From Bolinopsis microptera (Eukaryota > Ctenophora > Tentaculata > Lobata > Bolinopsidae), in assembly GCF_026151205.1 (NCBI RefSeq), contig NC_087080.1, forward strand, positions 10,027,837 to 10,091,836: DNA of 64,000 nucleotides, in the 5' to 3' direction. Made by a program: the position numbers and the translations under genes. Each line of letters begins with the position of its first letter. The first letter of the stretch is position 1. Positions 33,820 through 45,018 of the stretch are shown one piece after another. The notes beneath the pieces were generated by a model. It did not search any database and was not told the DNA's origin. It was given only the letters and a program-made list of their open reading frames with translations.

Positions 33820-36258
33820 CAGTATTATTTCCCCTGATATAACACCGTGTAATAAGTCAAGATGTCTCACCTGTAAACCATTCAGGTCAAGTAATATTTT
33901 CACCAGTTACGTTACTAATAGCAAATGTATAAAGTGTAATGAGGCCTGGGATTGCTACAAGATTCAGAGAAATATTAGAAATAAATTAGCTAAAACCTGC
34001 AAAAAGGCTAATGTAATCGATGATCTACAAGTTAAAAGTGCCAAGAATGATCTTAAAGGGATATGGAAAACTATCAAACTGGCATCAAATATGACCCCTG
34101 GTACAACTAATTGTCAAACTATCAATGAGAATGATCCTGAGCTATTTAACTTTCATTTTGCAAATGTTGGATCAAGATTACAAAATCAGGCCCCCAATAT
34201 TGAAAGAGTTAGTTTTACTGATTTTTTACCTCCTAGAACTTCTAATATCTCATTTGATAGATTCCAAGAAATAAATGAAACTGATATCCTAATGTATGTC
34301 GAAACGCTCAAGAATGACAAGGCCTCATATGACAATGTGCCTCTATTTTTACTTAAGCAAGCTGTACCACACATAGTTGAGCCACTGACCCACATTGTCA
34401 ATCTGAGCCTTAATACAGGTGTTGTACCAACCCTTTGTAAAAAAGCTAGAGTAACTCCCATCCATAAGGCAGGAATGAAAGATGATCCTAATAATTACAG
34501 GCCAATATCCATCCTTCCACTTGTAGGAAAACTTATAGAATATTTTGTCGGCAAGCAACTCACTGATTACATGGAAGAGAACAAACTTTTCATCCGGCAT
34601 CAATATGGCTTTCGGAAAAATCACTCCACAACTTATCTGATGTACGATCTGATGGACGAAATATATATGAGTAAATCTAAGTCTTATAAACCAGGAATCA
34701 TCTTTCTTGATCTTAAGAAGGCCTTTGACACAGTGAATCATGAAATATTGCTTCAAAAATTGGCATATTATGGAATTGGTGGCATTGCTTTAACCTGGTT
34801 TAAGAACTTCTTATCTTGTAGATATCAATGCACTAGGATCAATGGCAATCTAAGCTCATTTTTAGAAGTTCTGAGTGGTGTACCACAAGGAAGCATCATT
34901 GGGCCTATATTATTTAGTATCTTCATAAATGACATCATTTATGCCTGTAACCTATCTAAGCCCTTTCTATTTGCAGATGATGGTGCACTATTCTTTGATC
35001 AAACCTGCAGAAGCACATTTATAAACATGAAAATAGAACTTATGACAATCTTTAAATGGCTCAGTGTTAATAAATTATCACTCAATGAAAAGAAGACTGA
35101 ATTCCTATTGTTTGATCAGAATATATACTAACTCTAAATAATACGGTAATAAAGCAAGTTAAAGAGACCAAGTTTTTAGGTGTTATTATTGACGAAAACC
35201 TAAAATGGGATGTTCAAATAAGAGCCCTCAACTCGAAACTTAGGTGTGAGATCGGAAGACTCAGTAGAATACGACACGTTATCCCGAAAAAACACCATAA
35301 AGAATTGTACCACACGTTATTTGAGTCACACCTAAGATTTGGAATATCGGTATGGGGTGGGTCGAGTAATAATATGCTTCAACCTATCTTCATCACTCAG
35401 AAAAAATGTATCAGAATACTATTTGGTGACCTTGAAGCATATCTAGATAAATTTAGAACATGTGCCAGAACACGTTGTATAGATGAACAAATCCTAGGAA
35501 GAGAATTCTTTGAAAAAGAGCATACAAAGCCGTTGTTTAACAAGAACGGCCTTCTTACCGTCCACAACCTGTACAAATACACATGTCTATTAGAACTGTT
35601 CAAAATTGTCAGATTAGAATCTCCAATCTCACTCCTATCTTTACTCCACAGATCACCATCACAAAGACGTTCAGACCAGTTCATCACCCCGAACCCATCC
35701 TCCTCTTTCATTTATCAATCAACAAAAATGTGGAACGACTGTCGAAAAATTGACAGTATGATAAGCTTTACTAAGTCAACGAACTTAGTTAAAGTAACAC
35801 TGAAAAGTGAGCTACTCAAGATACAGTCCAGGTACGAAGATTTAGAATGGACAGAATTAAACTTCGATAAGAATGAGCTTGTATTTTAAAACAGAGTCCT
35901 TTGACTTTATTATTTTGAAATTGAAGAATCGTCTGGCCATAACTCATTTCGTTCGCATTACAGATTCACATTCACTTTCATTTTCACTATCACGCACAGT
36001 ACAGGGTCATACCTCAATACCAAATTATTATAGGGCACAAGAACAAATTTGTTTACAATTATCAAAATTTGTTGAGCCCAGCAGCTTACTTCCTATCCTC
36101 TCTTCCCCCGTCGTCTGGAGCGTGTGATTTTTGTTGATATCCGAGCTCTTGTTTTTATCTTTTGGTTAACTTTCTGTGATTGGACTCGGTATTTTCGTCC
36201 CCGCCGAGTGGGACGATGCTTGCTCGCCAGTTAAGCTATACTTGTATGTATGTATGTA
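33820..36258 (+). pseudogene. 5'-truncated, frameshifted non-LTR retrotransposon (LINE, CR1/jockey-like) with a chimeric 5' end
   Basis: The plus-strand frame at 34091-35131 encodes a LINE reverse transcriptase: NNYRPISILP, QYGFRKNHST, FLDLKKAFDTVNH (motif A), SGVPQGSIIGP (motif B) and LFADDGALFF (motif C, FADD). Around 35110-35135 the reading frame shifts. Homology resumes (KETKFLGVIIDENLKW) and runs to a stop at 35887-35889 through 35305-35889, so the element carries one clear disabling frameshift. The endonuclease domain is absent. Just upstream, about 33833-33925 encodes PCNKSRCLTCKPF-type cysteine-rich sequence that resembles the region before the GIY-YIG domain of Penelope-like elements, suggesting a join of two element types. 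A TGTA repeat at about 36243-36258 is the likely 3' tail, as in CR1-group elements. Confidence 0.8.
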
Positions 36259-38646
36259 TTTTGACACGGGGCAGCGCTAGACCCCATGTAGTGCCCTCAA
36301 CCTACTTTTAGATTTGAAGGTCATAAAGGCGACAACAATGCCAAGAGGACAGCGCAAGCCGGTGAGCTGTACACTGGGCACGCGCGCGTAATAATAGAGC
36401 TCAAACAGGTAATAGACCCCGCGAGCATATAGAATCAGGATTTTACAGGATGTGGGCAGCCGGCCCTGTGAAGGTGATGGATGCGTGCAAATCTGAGGGC
36501 TTGAAGCGAGTGTATTGTGGAGCTAGCGTACTCTGATAAGTGAAGTAGCCCGAACCAGGTAGCTCACCTGCTCCGCATCGCGGGGGGCCGCTCCAGTTTA
36601 CAGATGTACATGCGGAGATATGTCGACGCTCGTGAGTGAATGGGGAATAGCTGATTTGTGCGAAGGTAATGTGTGGGTTATGATGGTGCTGTTACTTTAT
36701 AAGTTCTAAGCTTGTAGAATGTGTTGCAAAAACCATCCTAATTGAGGTTTATTGGTTGGCGTATGTAGTGAACTAGTGGGGTTTGACGATGAAAGAGCGC
36801 TAAGATAATTTTGGGAATGTAGTATGGGCAGTGACAGATTCAAGGTTGATGGAGATAATTAAAACAACGAATATAACTGCAATTGTAAAAAGTAATAGCA
36901 AATATTTGTAAGTGAATCTCGATTGTTTGTGAATCCTCTTTATCGACACTAGGCAGAGTATGATGCTGAGGCGAAGTTCGGGACTGATCTGGTATCATCT
37001 TCCTTGAGTTTACTAATCAGATCAACCTGGAGTGATGGAACGTTTCAATTATGTGGATTTGTCGTAATCTCGTGGATTAGTCGTAAGCTCGCGCGCGCGC
37101 AGGCTCGCGCGCGCACTAAATTTTCTGTTTAAAAAATGACGACTATTAGGTTGCTACGTCCTTGAGTTGTATGGCGTTCGCGCGTTACGTTTAATGCGGG
37201 AAATTTGAAGGACGGATTTAACCGGTTTGAGTAACTGGATTTGATTGAAGTTGTGTTTGGTGGAGCAAGGCGGTAGGTTCGTTTTTTAGGGGTGTTTAGT
37301 GGGAGTGTTCTAACCTGGTGGTGGTGGAGGAACTGCTAATACCGGATGAAGGGGTACCCTGGAGGCAGTGATTGGATCTCTACTGGTTTGGAGAGTGGGA
37401 GTCCTTTATTTAGGTTGTCTGATGAATATCTGTGTCAAGTCGTCAATCTGGAATAACTCGAGTTTTAGTAATTTATAAAGTGGGCTGTAACATTGCGTTC
37501 CAGCCCTGAGAGGGAAAATAAACTAGTAAGAAGATGTAATTATTGGAAAATTGATGCAGATTACATTTATTGACTGATCAGAACAAGGAATAATGTTATG
37601 TGGAGTCCAACTTGTAGTTATTCATCTCATGTGATGGTTTAGCGAAGATTTCTGGATCGGAGTAGTATGATGCAGATATCAGATTTCGTAGTGCTGATCC
37701 ATTGTGTTGATGTACTGCTGCTTAAACTGGTTTCCACGTATGTATGTCACAAGGGTAGCCGGGGTACTCGAATCCTAATTAGATCTCTAGCTTTGTGTTC
37801 GCCGTAGAGTGGAGAGTGGATATCCATAGTGCTGTGTACCTGTGTAGGGTTGAAATTCCAAGGTTGCTGAAATGATGATGGTGTTAGAGAAAGACGCAAG
37901 GTGTAACATGCGTTACACCGTGGTAAGAAAGGCATTATGGTAGCAGAGAATGCATTATGACAGGAGAATGAGCGAAAGTAATGCAAATGAAAAAAAAGGA
38001 CCGAATTGACGAGGTGATTGAGTGAGTGAGATGCTGCATTGCTACTGGCTGACTCGCCAGCAACAATGCAAGTCCAAGAAGAAAGAAGGAGAGACACTGT
38101 CCGTTATCTGGGTGAGCCACCACCGACAGTGCTCCCACTTATGTGGGGCTGAGGGTGTTGGCTCCAAGAACCAGCCGTGAGCGAACAGCGCCTGTCCCCC
38201 TCTATGGTTAACTTGAGAGTAACAGGACTATGCCATTCTCCAGGCCAATCCGTTCAGTAATCAGCTGACCCAGCACCACCTCTGATGGAAGATGTGGTTC
38301 GGATTGGACTTCGCTAGGATTTGTCAGTTTTTCTGTAGACACTAATGCTCCCTCGAGGAAAGACATGAGCCCCGGCGAAACTGACCAAAAACGTGGCAGG
38401 GATTCTCACCCTACTAAGCTATACTTTAGATGACACTAATTTCTACAAACCACAAAATATTAAATATAAAATGTGTCCAGTATGGCGCAAATGCATCATT
38501 TGATAATTTCTCGACGCTGTCGTCGGGGTGAGAGTTATCTGAACCAACTGCATGCCCCTACGATTGCGTCACCACTGGTGAGCAAGCATTTGTTTGTTGT
38601 TTAGTTGTGTTGGAAGGGAACATTACTTGATTAATTCATCCATTAG
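36259..38646. other. no supported gene
   Basis: GC-moderate sequence with no recognisable domain on either strand. It includes an alternating GCGC tract near 37089-37115. A minus-strand open frame at 37747-38097 has no recognisable motif and low-complexity composition. Part of it may be old repeat sequence. Confidence 0.5.
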
Positions 38647-38856
38647 GATTTTAATAACGATGAGCTAAGATATACCGTTCATCTTAGACTATTGGATCAA
38701 TCTTATTATATGATTAGATTTTATAAACGAACCTGGCATACAAAAGATTGTAATGCGGAGGTTGGCTGGCTCTTCTATAATAAATACGACACTCCAACTT
38801 ACAGAATGCTTGCTAGAGATAAAACAAAATATTATCAGACTATACATGCAGCATGA
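38647..38856 (+). CDS. possible orphan coding exon or fragment of 69 codons, unknown
   Basis: An open frame begins directly after a good splice acceptor (CATCCATTAG) and runs 69 codons to TGA at 38854-38856. It reads DFNNDELRYTVHL, then YMIRFYKRTWHTKDC and a tyrosine-rich end. The composition looks protein-like and has no low-complexity runs, but I recognise no family and there is no ATG at the acceptor. It may be a terminal exon, a relic of a mobile element, or chance. Confidence 0.25.
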   Translation, partial: DFNNDELRYTVHLRLLDQSYYMIRFYKRTWHTKDCNAEVGWLFYNKYDTPTYRMLARDKTKYYQTIHAA

Positions 38857-39289
38857 GTAACTGGTGGATAAGCCTTCGGTAAAAACGGATCCGGAAAAGT
38901 CAATGCGGCACTCGGGTCCTTGGTATTGTCGTCGGTATATTGTCCATTATTTACGTTCTGCTTTCATAGTTCAAACAATAGTGAGCTCTAAATATACAGC
39001 TTTAAACCGATTAAGTATGAATGAATGAAATACATGACAATCCGCACTCCTATAATTCAAAAGCATGAGTAACTCGTAGTGATGTACGATTTCTAGAAAG
39101 TTTAAATTAAATTTGGCGCTCACAGGTCCTCGTGATCATGTGATCGCCGCATAATGTTCTGTAAATGCGCAGGGCACCTTGAAGCTTAAATTATTCACCA
39201 TACTGAGGCAGTCAACCAACGCGCGGCTTTATTTTTATGATATGATATGTTTTGATTGTTATTAATAAATACCAAAATTTAAATTTGTT

Positions 39290-40048
39290 TTACTAAAATT
39301 TGTTTTACTTGATTCTGTTGACCAACATGATGAAATAACCATTGATTGTAATGAGGTAACTTTCACAATCAAGGAGTGCAAAGAGACAAAATATCTTGGC
39401 CTCATTCTAGATAGTAAATTAAACTTCAAAAGCCATGTAGATTATATTATTAGGAAGGTCATGAAGAGAATTGGAGCCATGTATAGAAGTAAAGCACTGC
39501 TACCCATTAAATATAGGAAAATGTTTGCCAATGCACTCATGTTGCCACAATTCGATTATTTAGACACGATCTATTGTAGAGCTGGCAAGACAAAACTTGC
39601 TGAACTTGACACTCTGTACAAAAAGGTAGCCAAAATAGCTCTCAACGTTCCAAAAACAGAGAGCAGCCTTAATGTTTATAGAGACATGAAATGGTTACCA
39701 CTCCATCTTAGACGACAACTCCATCTGTCAAATTATATGTTTAGAATCATCCATGACAATTGTCCTACAAACTTTATGAACAAATTTAGTTACATATCAG
39801 GAGGTAGTAGGAGCGGCGAAAGCTGCAACCTTTATGTCAATAGATCAACATCACATAAAAACTTTCAATACTTGGGGGCAAAATGTTGGAATAATGTTCC
39901 AACAGATCTACGAAATCTGCCCGATGTTAAAAGCTTTAGTGATTCGTATAAGAAACAGCTACTATCATCTATAACAACAGACCCTAATTATACCGTCGAC
40001 AATTCATATGAAAAATTTTACACTGCAATCATAGTCGACGATAACTAA
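39290..40048 (+). pseudogene. 5'-truncated LINE reverse-transcriptase C-terminal region
   Basis: A continuous frame reads KETKYLGLILDSKLNFKSH then MKRIGAMYRSKALLP, MLPQFDYLDTIYCRAG and, near the end, YLGAKCWNNVPTDLRNLP. It matches the segment after the catalytic motifs of jockey/CR1-type LINEs and ends with a normal stop at 40046-40048. The catalytic domain and everything before it are missing, which is typical of 5'-truncated insertions. It is a different family or subfamily from the LINE at 33.9-36.26 kb, since the protein sequences diverge widely. Confidence 0.8.
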
Positions 40049-40181
40049 TTAACTTCTAATTCTTTTAAATCTGAGGCATATATAATTGATGTATCGAAAA
40101 GATATTCCCTTTTTTACCACCTTACCATTCTGATTGATTTTGCACATGACTGACATGTTTTAACTGGAGAAGGGGTTCCCA

Positions 40182-40277
40182 CAGTGGTAGTTTTATAAAC
40201 CACTTTTAATTTATTGACCTATTATACTTAGTGGTAGTTTTATAGACCACATTTAATTTATTAACTTATCATACTTA
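40182..40277. repeat. 47-bp tandem duplication with inner inverted repeat
   Basis: Two copies of GTGGTAGTTTTATA(A/G)ACCAC followed by a TTTAATTTATT stretch. Each copy can form a GTGGT/ACCAC hairpin. It lies between the LINE fragment and the Penelope-like ORF, so it may belong to the 3' end of the former or the 5' region of the latter. Confidence 0.6.
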
Positions 40278-40926
40278 GTATTTATTTTTGGTGACTGTAT
40301 CACCCAGTTTTAACATTTGATAATTGTACAGTTTATTGACGACACATTGACTGAATGTTATTTTATATTCTAATTTATATTCTAGATATTTTATTTATTT
40401 TACAACAGACGACAACTTCCTGTTTTTTCTTCTATATTAGTTACTCATATCTCTTGTACAGACTTTTTTACAAGGACATTGACAAATGATACTCACATTA
40501 GGCATTCATTATTGCATCTAAATTATTTCACTTGCATTAGGCTTAGAATTTATTCTCTGGTCAACAGATTTCAAATGTTTAATTAATTTGTAGTATGACA
40601 GTAAGGTATATAAGAAGTTATTTAATTTTGCTTGGGCTATTATATTGACTAGGTATTGAGGTTTAATGATGATATGGAATTTGAATTCTATATAAATTTA
40701 CACTATGTGGTTGGGGCATTTTGCATAGTAAATATGGTTACTACTCATATATATCATATTATTTGATTGGTATTCGATTTCTGATTATTTCTTAGGAATA
40801 TGATTATTATATCTCAATTTGGCTTTAGGTAGGGTGCCCCGCTAAAAGAACTGGATTCTTCCAGGAAGCATCCCGTGCACAGACCTTGGTCTACATATAT
40901 ATTAAATTATTAACCATTCATTCTGT

Positions 40927-43599
40927 ATGTGCACGAAAATTTATTTCAATCAAAATAATTCTTTCATGTTAACTCACTCTGAATCCTTTTCTTGTAAATC
41001 TTCTTCTATTATCTATCTCCTCACTTGTTCTTGTGGTATTCAATATGTTGGGCTCACAGAACAGCGCCTTAATGAACGCATGAATGGACACCGTGCTTCG
41101 GTTAAAGCCGGCAAATCCTCCTTTGTCCATGACCACTTTAATACTCCCGGTCATAATTTTCATGACGCCTCCATTCAAATTATTGATTTTATTGACCCTT
41201 CCTCTACTGAAGACCCTCGTCTGGCCTTAGCTGACAGGGAACTTCTTTGGATTAATCTCCTGAGCACTGCTCACCCTCTAGGTCTCAATGACAACATAAA
41301 AGGTTCTGGTAATATTTCTAAAAGCAACTTTAACGATATTTATTTTAAAAGTAAAATAAAAAGATATAAAAGAGGACATGGCAGAAAAAAGAAAAACAAA
41401 AGCCATGAAGATAGAATATACAAAAGGACTCTCACTTTAAGAGAGATTGACAATAAATATGAAAGTTTAAAAAGAAAAATGTCTGAAAGCAAATACAGCT
41501 TTTATAAAGATATAAGTAGCCTTCAAAAAGGCGAGCTCAAGCAACTTAGCTCTCATTCCCTCTGCAAATCTGGAGCCATTTTCCTTGTTATACAATCTTT
41601 TGCTGGCCAAGACAGCACTTCTTCTCCTAATATCACCTCTGTTAATAGCGAGTTTATCACTTTTCACTATTGTTCTAAAATATTTGATAAACTCCGAATA
41701 GAATCAGTCATTCGTGACTCTAGGATCTTGACTCTTCTCCCTCCAAACCTTACGCCTTTCCTTCCCTTAAAAGTTTACTATAAGTACGATATTCCTGTCG
41801 GGCGTAAGCTTTTTAATTATAATAGATTCCTTAAATCACTTGATAATACTACTATTTCCTCCATCCTGGAAGGTGATTGCCCCTGTTCCAGTAACCCTTA
41901 TTGCTATCAGCCTCGAGGCCACATCATCACCGGTGACCTTGCTTTCATTGAGCACGAGGATTTAAGAGGCATCATGAGTTACGGTACCAAATTTAGGGAA
42001 CCTGTGTCTGTTCCTCCTGAGCAAATCTTGGAGAGCCTCAACGAGTGTTCAGCCAACTTCGCCACCCGTATGGCTAGGAAACATGGACTTTCATGTTTGG
42101 AATTCCAGGATTGGAAAGATGAGGTCTCCCGGATCTTCACCAATCGCCTTAACTTCCTCTCCTCCTCCCCTAATAACTTCACTCCCTACAATTCAATTCT
42201 ACAAAGGGATGATGTTAAATCTTATCTCGACAGTCTTTCTTCTTCTTTTATTATTTGCTCCGTAGATAAAGCTTCAAATAATTATGTTTTTGTCTGCAAG
42301 AAGTTTTATCTTTTAACCCTTCTCAACGAACTTGGCTACGATCTCACTTCTCTAGAGTGTCGTGGCAATTCTACTTATCATCCGGTTAACTCTGTAGAGG
42401 ATGATATTATTCAGGAACATGTGAACTTCATTAAAGATAACTTTAATATTCGTGTTTCTGAGGACAACCTTTGTCTACCGAGAATCTTTTGGATTCCTAA
42501 ACTTCACAAGAATCCTTATAAGTCTAGATTTATAGCTGGGGCCAGTAAATGTACCACTAAGCAGATATCAGTTGTAGTCAACAAAGCTTTAAAAGTTTTA
42601 AAAGAATACTTTTCCAAATACTGCAACTCTATCTACAACAATACTGGAATTAACTGCGACTGGAGCATTAACAGCTCTAAACAGTTCCTGGAAAGGCTGC
42701 CTAGACTAGAGATTTTTAATATGCAGGTATACGACTTTACCACTCTGTATACCAATCTAGACCTTCAGGTTGTACAGTCACTGCTTTTCGAGCTAATAGA
42801 TCTCCTCTTTAGTAATACGAATAAATTTATTTGTGTTTCTCTGTATAAGAACAACAATTTTTTCTCTAAAAAGGAATATAACGGATACTTATGTTTTTCT
42901 GCTGATAAACTCAAAACAGCTATTACATTTATTCTGTTTAACACTTTTGTTTGTTTTGGGGATCAGATTTTAAGACAAACGAAAGGCATTCCCATGGGAG
43001 GGAATTCTAGTAGCCAGTTCGCTGATCTTTCGCTAGGGAAGTGTGAATTCAACTACATGACACGCCTAATCAAAGAAAAGAAGTTCGGTCTCGCTAAGCT
43101 CCTCTCAAGAAACTGCAGATATGTCGACGACCTCAACACCATGAACTATTTGCATTTCTCTAACCTAATCAGGTCCATTTATCCACCTGACCTGCTTATG
43201 GAGAGGAGTGGTGACGACAATAAGTCCGTAAACTATCTCGACATCAACATCTCGATGAATAACTCCGGACACGTCGCCACCAAGCTTTACAACAAACTTG
43301 ATGACTTCAACTTTCCTGTGGTCATGTACACTTTTCCTAACAGTAATATTTCCTCTTCTGTTGGTTATAATGTTTTTTACGGTCAGGTCCTTCGTTACTC
43401 TTCCATTATCTCTGACCTTGATTCTTTTCTGTGTTCTACCAACACCCTTTATAGGACACTTCTTTCAAGATGTTATAATGACAGACTCCTGAAGAGTAAA
43501 TTCAGAAAGCTTCTGAAAGACCGACCTAGTATTCTGTACAAATACAGTATACTTGATGTCAGCGACATCCTTGACATCACATTTAACGTGAACAGGTGA
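40927..43599 (+). mobile_element. intact Penelope-like retroelement ORF with N-terminal GIY-YIG endonuclease (Naiad-type)
   Basis: A single 890-residue frame codes for a retroelement that would prime reverse transcription using its own endonuclease. Residues about 28-125 form the GIY-YIG nuclease: IIYLLTCSCGIQYVGLT (with C34 and C36), an arginine helix (RLNERMNGHR), a VHDHFNTPGH zinc-type pair, the catalytic-type glutamate in DRELLWIN (about 105) and LNDN. A basic patch (141-160) may be a nuclear or RNA-binding signal. A CPCSSNPYCY...GHIITGDL block precedes the reverse transcriptase: WIPKLHKNPYKSRF, YDFTTLYTNL (D603), KGIPMGG (687-691) and RYVDDL (D734, D735). The order nuclease then RT is the reverse of ordinary Penelope elements and matches the published Naiad/Chlamys group. 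There is no internal stop, so it may be young. ATG at 40927 follows an in-frame TAA at 40903, and element borders are not resolved. Confidence 0.88.
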
Positions 43600-45018
43600 T
43601 CACTGACGAGTGATTGCTAGGGGGTCTTGGCACATTAAACCGGTACAGGTATTAAACCCCCGAAACCGGTGTGCCAAGTCATCTGCTGATGATGTTCACA
43701 TAACTTTATTTCCTCTCTCCTTTATTCCTTCCGTCTTTTCTTAAACTTACAGTTCAGTTACTTTATTTCACCAGGTCTACCTAAGGATCAATTATTCTTT
43801 GGTGGGGTTTCACTTCTGGTATTGGCTTCATTCCCGTTCCTTTTCCTTATTCTTTATACTTATTTTTTATATAGTTTAATGAGATATATTTGGTTCCCTA
43901 TATAATATCATTCTGAAAATTTGTGAAGACCTTCTTAACTACTAAACCTAAATTAGTAGGGAGAGATATGCCTTGATTAAGAGGTCTAAAAATGACAAAA
44001 TAGGTATAAATTCGTTGATAATTCAAATCCTGACCATCGAAATTGCTCAAACTAATTAAGGTTCAGTAGTTGACAGATGTTACTCGTCTAAATTTCTTCG
44101 AAGTAGCGCGCGCCGGGCCAGATCATTAACAATGGTCAAGTTCAGTAGAACATAAGTGTTTACGTAAGCTGACCAAATTTCAAGAAAATTGTTATATGGG
44201 AAGTATTATAACTTTTTGATTGTTTCCGAAATAATGTGTTGGCCGAAATACGAGCTAAAAAACCATTCTAAATAACCACATATGGGGCATATTTTGATGT
44301 AAGGGTGTTCCATGCCCAGCCCCCTCCAATGCAAGCAAATCGATCCCCGCAATTTACCAGTTTCATGAAAATGAGAAAAAACGGTGTTACAACGCAAGAG
44401 TTCTTGAAGTGGAGAAAGGAAGCTTCACACCGTTAGTCAGAGGCGTCTCGTGGGAGCTGGCTGGGAGTTTTATTGGGTGTCCGACCGACTGGGGGGGGGG
44501 GGGGGGGAACTGAGTATCGTCACGTTTTAACTCCTGTCTTCTAGATAGTCATATACATCTATTTCGATTGTCAAAAGATTTGATACTTGAACTAATAATA
44601 TTCTCATTGCTTGTATACCCGATTTTTTTCAACTTGTTCACTTTTCAGCAACTCGATAAGAGTCTAGCAAACAGTTGACTATCTGAAACAAAAAGCGGCT
44701 CTTTCTTAGTTTATTTGTTCTTCTCTCCCAGCTAAAACTTGATGGAAAATTTTTGACTGAATAACAAATATGTCTTCATTGAAAGCACTGAGAATTCAAA
44801 TAATTTTGGTTGCTGTGTTCTACTAATTGCATCACAGGATTTGTTTGATTAATATTTGTATATTAATTGGTCCATCTTGATACTTTTGCCCTGTAGAGCC
44901 CTGTAGTGTAGTGTACCCCTTTAGTACATCTACGTTGTAATGTACTGTAACTATACTATATATTTTTACTAATTCTAACATTCGTGACGTTTTAGGTTGA
45001 TTTTTGATCATGTGACCC
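43600..45018. other. 3' region of the Penelope-like element, repeat remnants, and the MED25 upstream region
   Basis: A 9-bp perfect stem, CTTGGCACA (43626-43634) with TGTGCCAAG (43670-43678), follows the Penelope-like stop codon and is probably part of its 3' UTR. At about 44075-44130 lies a copy of the dispersed repeat seen at 30.4 kb (GATGTTACTCGTCTAAATTT). A poly-G run occupies 44491-44507. The rest is AT-rich and would contain the MED25 promoter, but I see no clear promoter motif. Confidence 0.5.

Noticed and set aside
43602-43690. Hammerhead ribozyme after the Penelope-like ORF (CTGACGA, GAAAC, GTC, CTGATGA strings)
   Set aside because: The required helices do not close next to the core: the base after the cleavage triplet cannot pair, stem II is not contiguous with CTGACGA, and the strong CTTGGCACA stem competes. 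Kept only as a structure to test.
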